DNA from: Cryptomeria japonica
Lineage: Eukaryota; Streptophyta; Pinopsida; Cupressales; Cupressaceae
Direction: 5' to 3'
Assembly: GCF_030272615.1 (NCBI RefSeq)
Contig: NC_081409.1
Location: 612,371,755-612,435,754 of the forward strand
Length of the DNA: 64,000 nucleotides
Of the stretch, positions 23,240 through 34,704 are shown one piece after another. The position numbers were made by a program, and so were the translations under genes. The stretch's first letter is position 1. Each line of letters begins with the position of its first letter. The notes beneath the pieces are model-generated. The model had not been told where the DNA came from. It saw nothing but the letters and a program-made list of their open reading frames with translations, and searched no databases.

Positions 23240-24501
23240 TCTTGTTACAACATCTATATTCTTTTCTTTCATTAGAATAACCAATAAATATGCCTTCATC
23301 ACATCTAGGATCAAATTTTCCAATAATATCATCTCTCCTAATATAACATTTACTAGCAAATATTCTGAAATACTTAATTGTAAGTGTATTGCCAAACCAT
23401 TATTCATAAGGTGTCTTACCGGTTTGTCCTTTGATATGTACTTTGTTGAATATATAAATCATTGTACGCATTTCTTCTCTCCAATAGATATGAGGTAGAC
23501 TAACTTTGATCATCATTGTTCTAGCAGCATCCAAGATAGTTATTTTCTTTCTTTCCACAACTCCATTCTGCTGAGGTGTCCACGGAGCAAAAAATTGTCT
23601 TCTTATACCATGCTTGTCACCAAATTTATTAAATTCACTAGATGTGAATTCTCCACCATGATCTGATCTCAAACATTTAATCTTCAATCCTATCTCAGTT
23701 TCCACTTTAGCCTTAAATATTTTAAACTTTTCAAATGCTTCAGATTTTTCTTTCAAAAAAGTAACCCACATCATTCTAGAATAATCATCAATGATTAGCA
23801 TGAAATATCTATCACGTTGAAAACTTTTAACTCTAGCAGGGCCACATAAATCAGTATGAATAAGATCAAGAACGTCATTTGATTTATCTTGTATACTCCT
23901 AAAAGAGGTTCTGACCTGTTTACCCATTTCACATTCTTTACATACCAGATTATAGGGCTTCATAATCTTAGGTATATCCCTAACTGCCTTAGTTAAATTG
24001 ATCTTCACAATGCAATCAAAATTCACATGACACAATGCAATCAAAAATCCACATGACACAACCTTTTTTCCATTTTCCATCCTTGAACTGTAATTGAAAT
24101 CCCTTATCTACCAATTGTCCTACACTCAAAAGATTATGCCTCAAACCTTCAACATAATAAACAATGTCAGTATTGTTCTTACCATCCAGTGATATAGTTC
24201 CTTTTCCTTTGATCATACATGCCTTGTTATCTCCAAATCTAACTAGACCACCATCAAATTCTTGCAAAGATGGAAACTTCCCTTTATCTCCAGACATATG
24301 ATGTGAACAACCACTATCAATTACCCATTCATACTTGTCTTCAATTTTAGTAACAAGTGCCTTCTCTTCAGGTACATTTTCTTCCAGTGCCGAATCATCT
24401 TCCTTGATAGCCAGGAATACCCATTCCTTCCCATTGTCGGATCCACTAGCAGAGTCTTCTGCAGGTTCATCATCAGAATCAGTAATGCCTTCCTCATCCA
24501 C
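23240..24501 (-). pseudogene. Element D protease and integrase, broken
   Basis: The protease active region reads WVIDSGCSHHMSGDKGKF (about 24270-24340), the usual copia form. The integrase has the zinc-binding region ending CKECEMGKQVRTSF (about 23900-23950) and the core with LIHTDLCGPARVKSF, CLRSDHGGEFTSSEF and PQQNGVVERKK, which supplies Asp, Asp and Glu. A frameshift at about 24015-24060 lies in a local duplication (the words CACATGACACAATGCAATCAA occur twice), so the duplication itself probably broke the frame. A stop follows at about 23397-23400. Integrase would insert the DNA copy into the genome. Confidence 0.85.
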
Positions 24502-24570
24502 TATGTATCATGATTTGTCTTTGTTTTTCTTGTATTTATACTTGTTCTGATATCCAGGGTTAGGCTTAAA

Positions 24571-25503
24571 TTATCTTCCAACTCTTTCTCCAAATCTTGA
24601 ATTTCTTTTAGGACATCTAGATGCAAAATGACCAATCTTATTACATGCAAAATATTTAAAAGGTGTTTTTCCTTCATACTTACTTCCTAGTGGTTCTTTA
24701 GGTACTCTTCTAGCAAATAGTGCTTCAAGTTGCTCAAACTCGTCATATTCTTTTTTCATATCTTCCAGTTCCTTTGCATACAGATCTTTCCAATCTTTCT
24801 TACCGATTGTAGATGTAGATGCATGAAAAGCAGGTTCAGACTTCATAGCTCCAGAAGGTCCAAATTATTCAAGCTCAAAAGCAGATAGATTCCCAACCAA
24901 AGTATCTTTGTTGACAGATGTATTAGCCATTGTTTTTAACTCATTAATAGTAGTATCCGTCATTTTGTAAGCCGATGGTAGGGCTCTCAGGACTTTAGAA
25001 ACAATTTCATCTTCGCTCAGACTTCCACCACAGCATTGAATTCCCATAACAATCTCATTTACCTTTTCCATGAATGCAGTAATCCTTTCATCTTCTTCCA
25101 TCTTCAGGTTTTTATATCTCACCCGGTAACCATCAAGTTTATAAATCTTTATTGTAGGGTCACCTTCATTAAGAGTCTCCAACTTATCCCATATAGCCTT
25201 TCTAGACGATTTGTTTGGTAATCCCATTATTTGTTGATCAGAAAGTGCACACAAGAGGGATTCTCTTTCTCTACAATCATTCTCAAGCTCCTTGTCCAGT
25301 TTTGTCGAAGGAGGATTGATAGATCTTGGATTATAGGGTGTGAAACCATTCTGTGTGATCTCCCAAATCTCCTTGCCAAGACATCTCAGATGAGTCTCCA
25401 TCTGAATCTTCCATACTGTGTAATTTGTTCCATCAAGCCTCATAATATCCCTTCAAAAGATAGCTCCAAAAGAACTGGATGAACTTGAATTGTTAGTCGC
25501 CAT
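24571..25503 (-). pseudogene. Element D gag, broken
   Basis: The start MATNNSSSSSFGAIF at 25503 is followed by a stop after about 16 codons; reading then continues in the same frame with MRLDGTNYTVWKIQMETHL, a standard copia gag (UBN2-type) opening. The core runs to about 24865, where another in-frame stop falls. The zinc knuckle reads YFACNKIGHFASRC, with the first Cys of CX2CX4HX4C changed to Tyr, which should weaken zinc binding. A further stop follows at 24571. Gag would form the virus-like particle that packages element RNA. Confidence 0.85.
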
Positions 25504-25546
25504 AGGATCTTCCTCAAGTGATTAAGCTTTTTGCAGAGAGGACCAA

Positions 25547-25559
25547 AGCTCTGATACCA
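25547..25559 (-). promoter_or_regulatory. Primer binding site of element D
   Basis: Minus strand TGGTATCAGAGCT, two bases after the 5' LTR. Matches the complement of the 3' end of initiator tRNA-Met. Confidence 0.9.
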
Positions 25560-25561
25560 AT

Positions 25562-26780
25562 TGTTAGACAGTTCAAATAACTGGAAGACAACTGAGAGGG
25601 GGGATGAATCAGTTGTCATAGATTACCGGAACCATTAACAATATAAAATTTAATACTGGAACCCAAAAAATTAATATCGGAATAGCAGATAAACCAATTA
25701 AGGATAAACAATAATCATAGAATAAATATCATCCACATAACACCAAGATTTTTACGTGGAAAACCCAGTAAAGGGAAAAACCATGGTGGGAAGCCTACCC
25801 ATAGTCAGATAATAATTTTACAGTAAGTATGTGAAATACAATTGAGGGGCCTGCACTTGTAGGAAGGCCAATAGCCTAGAGCGCACTGCTCATCACAAAA
25901 GGAGCCTCACTAACTACATAGAAATCTAGACTACAATCCGAAGAAGTGTTGAACTACAAAGATAGCATCTCCTATGCCTAAGTACAGTTCCAGTTTAATC
26001 TCAATATCAAAGGACTAAATCCTCTTACATAAACCCAATTCGATCTCCAATGATCGACCAAATCCTCTGCCTGAATGATATTACATTATTCGTACATTAC
26101 ATTCCTTGACCATGACCTCTAACATTAACCATGATGATCTACAATGAGATCTTACATCTATTTATAAAAAACTATCGACCATGAACAATCAAGTCGACCA
26201 CCAAATGATAAACCAATTATATAATTATAAACCATGTCAGCCTTAGGCCAAACAAATAATATCAACACATAAGACATCCCAAAAATACATCAATAGGTCC
26301 TATCCACATGTTATATTAAAGTCGGTCCATAACCTAGATCAACCGGGACCAAGTATAGGTCCACACACCACAACAATGATCTCCATCCACCAAGTCTCGA
26401 ACATGATCACCAATAGCATCCTAAAAATCCATCAGAAGTTGCACCAACACCACTTATGTAATTCATCAAAGATCTCCATCAAAAGCTCTACCGGTGAAAC
26501 CCTCATCGGAACCAGAAACCAAGCTTCTAAGTAAGCAAGATAGCATCTGATCTCCAGACCAAAACCAACTAACCAAATATGAGCATGAGTATCATGAACA
26601 AGCCAATTTCATCACCCGACTATACCGGAGCCTACCAAATCATGTCGGATCCAAGTTAACCAGAAATCACTCAACCTACCAAGACCACAAGGGTGTCGGT
26701 AAAGCATCCAAACAGCTAGTGTTGACATCAATGACAAAACATCAGTGCAACACATAATCAATTCTACCAAATGGCCAACA
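25562..26780 (-). repeat. 5' LTR of copia element D
   Basis: Minus strand start TGTTGGCCATTTGG, end ...ACTGTCTAACA. Pairs with 19804-21023. Has the hairpin/C-tract module (about 25593-25610 and 25751-25795) with a complete ACGTGG arm. Confidence 0.9.
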
Positions 26781-27239
26781 CAACATGCATTACAAAATCT
26801 TTGTAATGATAGCAATCAAGATTCCCAAGAAGAGCAATATTTCAACACACCAAAATGGCTGATCCAGTATCAAACAGCACTTCATCCTTGACTTGCAGAA
26901 AACAACTTCGAACCATACCTCAAATAACCCATGTTCTTGAAGGGAAAAGAACAAATTCGAACCAAGGAACAGAGCATGAATTCAAAGAAAGAAGAAATAA
27001 ACTTGCTTGCCCACCAATTAAAAATTTGTCTTGACAAGAAAGGAGATAGAAACTCTACTTTTCTTGACCTTGAATTTAAGTAAAGCCAATTTGAACCATA
27101 GTATTCAGCCAAATAGCATGAGTATATAGCTCCTATCGTCTAGAATGTCCATTGGATATTTGCACAAGGAATGGAAAATGCATCAATTAAAACATCCGAA
27201 AAAGAAATCACTTCAACGGGCTTTTTCAATTATCTTACC
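26781..27239. other. Unassigned DNA flanking element D
   Basis: No supported ORF or motif. It is the continuation of the sequence interrupted by element D at 19803. Confidence 0.4.
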
Positions 27240-27575
27240 AAACTAAGATGTCACACCAAAAATCTGATTATCGCCAAGAGAAAACCAATGTCTCATCGAA
27301 ATTGTCTTATCGACCAAAGAGCATGACTTTAAAAATCTCCTTGGAAACTCTTGTCGAACACTGATGTCACATCGAAATTGGATCATGTCTACATGACTCA
27401 TCAATATTCTTATCGATATCCCATCATGTTGCCACGACAAATCCAATGTCTTATTGATATCAGCAAGAAGGACAACTTTGACTATTCACTCAAAACATCT
27501 CAGCGAACTTTAATGTCACAGCGACAAGAGACTTTTATCAGCAAGACCAATCAATCGTTATATCAAAATGATCTC
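27240..27575. repeat. Degenerate short-word repeat region
   Basis: Dense imperfect copies of words such as GATGTCACATCGAAA, TCTCATCGAAATTG, TTATCGA and ACCAAGAC. It leads into the 205-bp tandem repeat and uses the same vocabulary, so it may be a more decayed part of the same array. Noncoding as far as I can see. Confidence 0.45.
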
Positions 27576-28190
27576 TTTTCACCAAGACCACATCAATGTC
27601 TCACCAAAACCAAAATCTTTATTGGTGTGACATGCAAATTTTCCAAGATAGAAATGTGACTTTGCAAAAAGCACTTCTCTATCCAATGTCGCCTAGACTG
27701 CTTCAGAGTCACATCGAATTGATCTTTGAAGTCGCCTAGATAGATCCAAAGTCTCATAGAAATTATCACTACAGAGCCTCTTTTCACCAAGACCACATCA
27801 ATATCTCACTTAAACCATAAGCTTTATCGATGTGACATGCAAATTCACCAAGACATAAATGTGACTTCACGGAAAGCACTTCTCTGTTTGATGTCACCTA
27901 GACTACTTCAGAGGTACATCGAATTGATCTTTGATGTCACCCAGATAGATCCAGACTCTCATTGAAATGATCACTATAGAGTCCATTTTCACCAAGACCA
28001 CATCAATGTTACACTGAAACCAGAAGCTTTATCAGTGTGACATGTGAATTCACCAAGACAAAAATGTGACTTCCCAAAAAGCACTTATCTAACCGATGTC
28101 GCCTAGACTTCTTCAAAGTCACATCGAACTGATCTCTAAAGTCACCCAAATAAATGCAGAGTCTCATTGAAATGATCACTGCAGAGCCTA
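27576..28190. repeat. Three-copy 205-bp tandem repeat
   Basis: Units begin TTTTCACCAAGACCACATCA at 27576, 27781 and 27986, exactly 205 bases apart. Each contains a GTGACATG word, a GATGTCGCCTAGAC-like word and a TCATTGAAATGATCACT-like word. 205 is not a multiple of three and frames are broken between units, so it is not a protein repeat. Confidence 0.85.
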
Positions 28191-28479
28191 AATGCAATTC
28201 AATTGATATTTCAGCTAGCAAGTGAGACACCCATTCTCAATAGAATTGCCACGTTGACATGACTTAAATGAAAGGCCACATGCTCAAAATATAAATCCAT
28301 CCAAACCAAAAGCGGCCACCAAGTAATTTTTGACTTCATTATAATCTCACCCACCAGAAGGGCAATTATAAATGAATTGTATAAATAGTCCTTCCAATTG
28401 TCTTCATCCTAAGAATTTATGATAGACAGAATAAAGCTCCAAGCATCAACCTCATGTCGAGCTTCAGCAAGTCATCTAA
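28191..28479. other. Unassigned DNA beyond the LINE 3' end
   Basis: Probably includes the 3' untranslated part of the LINE (minus strand), whose ORF stops at 28480. No poly(A) run is preserved. Confidence 0.35.
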
Positions 28480-28707
28480 TTACGAAACCATTTCATCTAG
28501 AACTAGTTTGTTAAGTTTTCCAATTTTGTGGACATCATTAGGAGATAAGATTTGTTCACCATCTTGAAGGCAACAACCTTGATTCGCTAGACAATTTGCA
28601 ACAATATTAGCCTCTCTATAGAAATCCATAATTGTGTAATTTTTGAATTTTTTCATGATTGAGATGGCTTCTTAAATAATATAGTTTATTTCCCAGCTTG
28701 GTGATTC
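28480..28707 (-). pseudogene. LINE ORF2, last part of RNase H domain
   Basis: Read on the minus strand this continues the LINE of 44749-47925 across the insertion of element B. It encodes PSWEINYII, a stop, EAISIMKKFKNY and then YREANIVANCLANQG, the usual end of the RNase H domain in plant L1-type LINEs, closing with a stop at 28480-28482. The target duplication GATTC occurs here (28703-28707) and at 44749-44753, which proves the join. Confidence 0.85.
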
Positions 28708-28752
28708 TGTTGGAATCAAGGATCCAAGGAACACTAAGAGAGGGGTGAATCA
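28708..28752 (-). repeat. End piece of the 3' LTR of element B
   Basis: TGTTGGAATCAAGGATCC and the following G-tract match the corresponding end of the B 5' LTR (43602-43645). The rest of this LTR lies at 36261-37341, beyond element C. The last five bases AATCA are the target duplication of C. Confidence 0.9.
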
Positions 28753-30285
28753 TGTTGGCATGATGATATTGTATGTTGTCATTAATGTCAATATGATGAA
28801 GAGTGAACCGGTATATTGAAGTAAGCACTTGCAAGAGAACCAGTATATGTGCAAAAGTGAAGCGGTATGTTTGTCCAAGTGAACCGGTATGTTGAAATGT
28901 GAACCGGTATATGTGAACAAGTGAAGCGGTATGTTTGTCCAAGAGAACCGGTATGTTGGAATATGAACCGGTATATGGAATGTCTTGTATCAAGGTTTCA
29001 TATGGTATGACTACCGGTTGGTAGTCTTAGCTTCAGGGTTTCTGGTTGAAGTGTTTCGAGCCTATGTGATCCAACCGATGGCATTGTATGATGAGTTAGC
29101 ATTATAATGGAGATCAGATCGTGTTGCCATGTCAGCCTCATGCGCGTGAAGGATCTTGCATGAAGGAGATTGATCATATCTACCTCAGGAATGTGTGAAG
29201 TCTCTACAAACGGTGGAGAACGCATGATGGGTTATCGCCTCCAAGAAGTGGTGAAGAACGAATGATGGAGAATGTCTTGAGATTTGTTCAAGACCGTTGT
29301 ATTCAAATGAAAAGTGTTTAATGGTTAGGATTGAACCGACTGAATTTTTCAACCTAAATATTTAGGGTTTAGGGTTTATGCTACCGAACTATCTGTTTCC
29401 TATAAGGTCGATGTTCTTTTTCATGTTGAATTTGTTGGCAAATATTGTGTGTGTATCTAAGTGCAGAGATACGTGATTCTTGCCAAACCAGATAAGAGAA
29501 TTGATACCTGTAGAGTGTGTGTGCAGAAGGAAGGAACTAAAGTGGATCTGCATTGGCATTGAGTGCTATTACTAGATCATTGTAATTCCTATTGATCTCT
29601 AACCACTTCAATAGTTAGAAAATCCCTTAACAGGGTAGCTTTAACCAACTTGCTATAAATCCCTTAACAGGGTGACTCAAAGCCATTGAGTTCTTAAAAT
29701 CCTCTAACAAGGTAACCTTTAATAGGGTTTAACCCTTAACTGGGTATTCTAGCCATCCCTTAATCGAGTGATCCCTAACAGGATCGGTTCCTAACATAAC
29801 CTGTTGTAACAGTCTTTAACCGAACTAGGCTCCTAACAGAGCAGATTTCTAAAGAGTTCAAGAACATCTTGTGGGTATTCATCCCCACCGTGGTTTTTCC
29901 CAGTTGGGTTTCCACGTGAAAAAAATGTGTGTGTCATATGTGATGTCTTTTTCATGTGATGCTTTTTTGTTTTCTGTCAAGCGGTGAATCATGTTGATCT
30001 AGCAATTTATTATATTTATGATGGTAGATTACCTGTTTATGCATAAGGATAAAGTGGAAATGAGGGTGTAGGTTGTGTGGAAAGATAAATGTTTTTGGTT
30101 TATATCTTTCACAGTCTCATTGTGCTTAACCAGTAGTAATCTAGTTTATGGCTGGTGTTAGTGATTGCCAGTCAAGTTCACTGTTTGCAGTCAGACCGGT
30201 TCAGGAAAAAATTTTGTGTCTATACTGATTCACCCCCCCCCTCTCAGTACTGGTTTGGTACTCATTGTTCATCATTGAGTTATAA
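28753..30285 (+). repeat. 5' LTR of copia element C
   Basis: Starts TGTTGGCATGATG and ends GAGTTATAA (GAGTTATCA in the 3' copy). Contains the ACCGGTAT minisatellite, a cluster of CCCTTAACAGGG-type words (29600-29840), the hairpin module (29874-29920) and the C-tract (30231-30243). Confidence 0.9.
28804..28982 (+). repeat. ACCGGTAT minisatellite in U3 of element C
   Basis: About nine imperfect units of roughly 20 bases, of the form GTGAACCGGTATATGTG or AGCGGTATGTTTGTCCAAG, arranged in a higher-order pattern. The 3' LTR copy (34757-34965) has one extra unit of about 21 bases. U3 repeats are often enhancer-like, but no function is shown here. Confidence 0.85.
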
Positions 30286-30287
30286 AT

Positions 30288-30300
30288 TGGTATCAGAGCA
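30288..30300 (+). promoter_or_regulatory. Primer binding site of element C
   Basis: TGGTATCAGAGCA, two bases after the 5' LTR; initiator tRNA-Met type. Confidence 0.92.
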
Positions 30301-30356
30301 TCCTCCAGGTCCTCTATTTTGTAAGCTTAACTGCTTGAGGAAAATATTATATTCTA

Positions 30357-31391
30357 ATGATGAAGAGAGAAGGTCCAAAGTTCAATAGAGATAATTTTAA
30401 AATATGGAAGGACATAATCAAGATATACATTAGAAGCATGGGTGCTCAACACTGGAGCTATGTTGAGAATGCTTATGTTATTCCTACCAGTACTCTCACC
30501 GATGATCAAAAGAGAGAGATCCAGGAGAATGGGCAAGTCATGGAAGCCCTAATCAGCAGCTTATCTGACATTGAGTTTATTGATGTCCAAGATAAAGAAA
30601 ATCCCAAAGAAGTATGGGATACTCTTGAGAATATCTATGGCAGTGATGAGCATGTGAAACAAGCTAAGGAAGAAAGCCTTAGGGGAAAGTTTGAAGACAT
30701 GCAGATGGTTGAAGGAGAGACCATTCAACAATATGGAATAAGAATCAAAACCGTTGTTGGAAACATCAAGAGTGTAGGAGGCAAAATTGGTGATTCTGCT
30801 ATTGTTAGCAAAGTCTTGAGGTCCTTATTACCAATCTATGCAATAAGGGTTATTGCTATTCAAGAGTTGAGGTCAATAGACAAGACTAAGGTATCCCTAG
30901 ACTCCATCATTGCAAAGTTGATAGCCTATGAGCTAAATAGTTTTGATGGCAGTATTCAGAAGACTGAATCAAACTTCAGAGCATCTATTGCACCATCTAG
31001 AAAAGGCAAAGAAGCTAGTACCAGTGGTGAACCAAGACAGAGTAGAGAAATGGATGATGAGGAGATCCTGATGGAATTTGAAGCTCTTCTTACCAAGAGA
31101 CTTCCTAAGGGAACCGGTAAATACAGAGGTAAGCTCCCTTTGAAATGCTTTTCTTGTAACCGGATAGGACACATTGTTGTAAACTGTCCTAATGGTGATA
31201 ACAAGGACAAATCGGAAAGGTTCAAGAAATTCAAAGGAGGAAACCAGAGAAACTATTTTGTAGCAGTTGATGAGGGTGTCACAGATGAGAAATCAGAAGA
31301 TGAAGAAAATGAAGATATTGTGTTTGTTGCATTCAAGGAAGATGTGTTAGACAAGAAGGCTCTTGTCTCCCGCTTTGATAATTCCAATTAG
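30357..31391 (+). CDS. Element C gag, 344 residues, ended by a likely premature stop
   Basis: Copia gag (UBN2-type): an N-terminal core with FKIWKDIIKIYI, EVWDTLENIYG and VSKVLRSLLPIY, then an intact zinc knuckle CFSCNRIGHIVVNC at residues about 263-276, and an acidic tail. It is open throughout and stops (TAG) at 31389-31391, just before the protease in the same frame. Copia elements usually make gag and pol as one polyprotein, so this stop is probably secondary. Gag alone could in principle still be made, which would matter for trans-mobilised elements such as A and B (inference). Confidence 0.85.
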   Translation: MMKREGPKFNRDNFKIWKDIIKIYIRSMGAQHWSYVENAYVIPTSTLTDDQKREIQENGQVMEALISSLSDIEFIDVQDKENPKEVWDTLENIYGSDEHVKQAKEESLRGKFEDMQMVEGETIQQYGIRIKTVVGNIKSVGGKIGDSAIVSKVLRSLLPIYAIRVIAIQELRSIDKTKVSLDSIIAKLIAYELNSFDGSIQKTESNFRASIAPSRKGKEASTSGEPRQSREMDDEEILMEFEALLTKRLPKGTGKYRGKLPLKCFSCNRIGHIVVNCPNGDNKDKSERFKKFKGGNQRNYFVAVDEGVTDEKSEDEENEDIVFVAFKEDVLDKKALVSRFDNSN

Positions 31392-32369
31392 TGGATTATT
31401 GACAGTGCTTGTTCTCATCATATGACTGGTGACCGGATCAAGTTTCTATCGCTGGAAGAATATGATGATGGTGTGGTTCATTTTGGTAATGATGCACCAT
31501 GTATGGTCAAAGGCAGAGGGTCCATCTCTCTGAATGGAAAGAGAAGTGCTGACAATGTGTATTGGGTGGAAGGTCTCAGACACAACCTATTGAGTGTTGC
31601 CCAGCTGAATGATAGTGGACTCACTCTGGAATTCAAAAATGGAGTGTGCAAAATCAAAGGAAAAAGTGGTGAACTGATGGCTATCAGTATGCAGACCAAA
31701 GGTAACCTATTTCAACTAAATGTTAATGTCACTACATGTCTTATGGCTAAGTTTGAGTACAGCTAGATATGGCATAGGAGACTCTACCATGTAAACTTTG
31801 TCAATATTGTGAAGGCCAGTAAGATCAAGGCAGTTAGAGGATTTTCTATGCTGAGAAAACTAGAAAATCCTTTGTGCAAAGAGTGTCAACTAGGGAAAAT
31901 GTCTTCCTCAACTTTCAAAGGTAAATCTTTCACTGTAGACAATTTACTTGATCTTATGCATACTGATTTGTGCGGTCCTATGAAAACTAGGAGTGTGCAG
32001 GGAGATAGGTATTTTATGATTCTTACAGATGATTGCTCAAGAATGATGTGGGTCACATTCTTGAAGGAAAAGTTTGAAACCTTTGGAAAGTTCAAAGCTT
32101 TCAGAGCACTGATAGAAAAGGAAAGCGGTAGAAGAATCAAATGCCTTAAAACCGATCAAGGAGGGGAATTCACTTCTGGTGAATTCAACAAATATTGTGA
32201 AGAGAATGGCATCAAGAGGCAATTGTCTGCCCCCTTGACTCCACAGCAGAATGGCTTAGCAGAGAGGAACAACCGGACTATGGTTGAAGCGGCTATAACT
32301 ATGTTGATCCAAGGAAAGGTTGCTCACACCTTTTGGAGAGAAGCGGTGACACTGCAGTCTACACAATGA
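31392..32369 (+). pseudogene. Element C protease and integrase, broken
   Basis: Continues the gag frame. The protease active region reads WIIDSACSHHMTGDRIKF, with the Gly after the catalytic Asp-Ser changed to Ala. A stop falls at 31764-31766, then the integrase zinc region (CKECQLGKMSSSTF) and core: LMHTDLCGPMKTRS, CLKTDQGGEFTSGEF and PQQNGLAERNN, which supply the Asp-Asp-Glu triad. The frame is lost near 32340 (FWREA region) and continues one frame over at 32333. Confidence 0.88.
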
Positions 32370-34444
32370 ACCGGGTACTCATCAAGAAAGGAAAGGATAA
32401 GACTCCTTATGAGTACTCGATCGGTAAGACACCAGTGGTAAGCTACTTCAGAGTGTTTGGTAGTAAATGTTATATCAAGAGGAGTGAACATCAGAGCAAG
32501 TTTGATGCTAAATGTGATGAGGGAATATTCCTAGGGTATTCCACAAAGAGAAAAGCTCTCAAATGTTTCAACAATAGGACTCAGAAAATTGTTGAAAGCA
32601 TCAATGTTAGAGTTGATGAAACCTCTGAGAAATCTGAGGAAATTGGTAGTGAGCAAGTAGGAGATGAACCGATGGTAACCTTCTGAGAACTAGTTACAAA
32701 ACAGCCAAGCACCAGTAGCAATGCTCCTAAATCGATGGATGTTGATGCTAATGAAGATGAGGATGAAGAAGAAAAGAAAGAGAAAACAACTAAGATCATT
32801 CCTAGGTATGTAAAGTTGAATCATGATCCAAAGCAGATCATAGGAGACAAGGATGCAGGAATTATTACAAGAAGAAAGATCAGAGAAAACTCCTGCATGA
32901 TCTCTAAATTTGAGCTTAAAATATTTAGAGAGGCACATAAAGATGAAGACTAGATAAAAGAAATGGAAGAGGAACTTGACCAGATAGAAAAGAATGGTAC
33001 ATGGTCATTGGTACCTAGACCGGAGCATAAAAATGTCATTGGCACCAAATGGGTTTTTAAAAATAAGTTGAATGAAGATGGCTCAGTGGTTAGAAACAAA
33101 GCCAGATTGGTGTGTAAAGGATATGCCCAAGAAGAAGGAGAAGACTATGGAGAAACCTTTGCTCCAGTAGCCAGATTGGAAGGAGTTTGTATGCTTCTTG
33201 CATATGCAGCATTCAAGGGATTCAAGGTATATCAAATGGATGTAAAGTCTGCATTTCTGAATGGAATACTAGAAGAGGTGTATATAGAGCAACCAGATGG
33301 GTTTGCCCTATCAAAAGGCAGTGACATGGTGTGTAGGCTACATAAGGCCTTGTATGGACTAAAGCAGGCACCTAGAGCATGGTATGAATGCTTGCACTCC
33401 CATCTTGTGAAGATTGGATTTGAGAGAACAAGTGAGGATAGTAATATCTACCTGAAGTCAAAAGAAGATCAGATTCTGATCTGTGAGGTATTTGTTGATG
33501 ACATAATCTTTCGAGGAGATGATAAGATGAGTCATGATTTTATAGATGAGATGAAAAAGGAGTTTGAGATGTCACTTATAGGGGAGATTAAGTTCTTCAT
33601 TGGACTACAGATTCAACAAATGAAAGATGGAATCTTTATCACTCAGTCCAAATATGTCAAAGAGGTGTTGAAGACCTTTGGCATGGAAGACAGTAAACTG
33701 GTTGGTACACCGATGGTGACCGGTTGTAAACTATCAAAAGAGGATGACTCAGCATTGGTAAATGAGAAGGATTACTAATCAATGATTGGTAAGTTGCATT
33801 ATGTAGTGCATAGCAGACCAGACATTGCACATGCAGTAGGGATTATCACTCGGTTCCAGAAAAGCCCAAGAGAATCCCACTTAGTGGCAGTCAAGCAGAT
33901 TCTGAGATATTTGAAGGGAACTATTGACTATGGATTATGGTATCCATGCAATGATGATTTCAACCTAAGAGTGTTCATAGATGCTGATTGGGCTGGTAAT
34001 GTGGATGATCGGAAGAGCACAACTGGTGGTGCATTCTTTCTTGGTGAAAGACTAGTCTCATGGATGAGTAAGAAACAGAGTTATATCTCTCAGTCTACAG
34101 CAAAAGCGAAGTAAGTTGCAGCTTTTATGAACTGCACCCAGACTATTTGGATGAAGCATGTATTGAATGGCTTCAAAGTTCTTGTATCTAAACTAGTAAG
34201 TATATTTTGTGACAATACAAGTGCAATTAACATTTCCAAGAATCCAGTTTTACATGCTAGAACCAAGCACTTTGAACTCAAGTGTCATTTCTTGAGGGAA
34301 AAGGTTCAGAACAAAGAGGTGATATTGGAACATGTTTCTAGTAAGGAGTAGTTAGTAGACATATTCACCAAGCCTCTACCGAAGGCTACTTTTACCTATT
34401 TGAGAGGTGAATTAGGGGTGCTTCCCCTTCAAGAGGTGAACTAA
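32333..34444 (+). pseudogene. Element C integrase tail, reverse transcriptase and RNase H, broken
   Basis: Starts with the integrase C-terminal region (TPYEYSIGKTPVVSYFRVFG, GIFLGYSTKRKALKCF), a stop at 32684-32686, an acidic linker and a stop at 32951-32953. The RT is then open from 32963 to 33778: [44 protein letters not shown] and an intact FVDD box. A stop precedes SMIGKLHYVVHSRPDI; RNase H has DADWAGNVDDRKSTTGG, then a stop at 34112-34114, CDNTSAINISKNPVLHARTK, a stop at 34349-34351 and the terminal DIFTKPLP. All these pieces share one frame. Confidence 0.88.
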
Positions 34445-34704
34445 AGGTGTGCTTTCCACATCAGTCAGGACTTACATTGATATACTTTCCTCATGAATGG
34501 TGTGTTGAAGGATGCTACTCCTTAGGGGGAGCAGCATAGTAGATCATAGGTGTTTATGCCTTCACTTTGGCATTGTTGTCAAAGGGGGAGAACATGTGAA
34601 GCGGAGAAGATATCTGCAGTATTAGGGGACATGATGTAAAGCTCAAAGATATTTTTGTATATTGCCATCAATGCCAAAGGGATTGTTGGCATATGTGTAG
34701 AGTA

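Larger units (their letters stand above)
19804..26780 (-). mobile_element. Copia element D (about 7 kb)
   Basis: A full-length but dead Ty1/copia element: 5' LTR 25562-26780, tRNA-iMet primer site 25547-25559, gag, protease, integrase, reverse transcriptase and RNase H in copia order on the minus strand, polypurine tract next to 21024, 3' LTR 19804-21023. The LTRs are 1,219 and 1,220 bases and clearly diverged, so insertion is not recent. The flanks CAACA (26781-26785) and CAAAA (19799-19803) are a target duplication with one mismatch. A solo LTR of the same family lies at 40650-41916. Confidence 0.9.

Noticed and set aside
27240-28250. Protein repeats on the minus strand in the 205-bp array
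   Set aside because: The period is not a multiple of three and each unit has stops in every frame.
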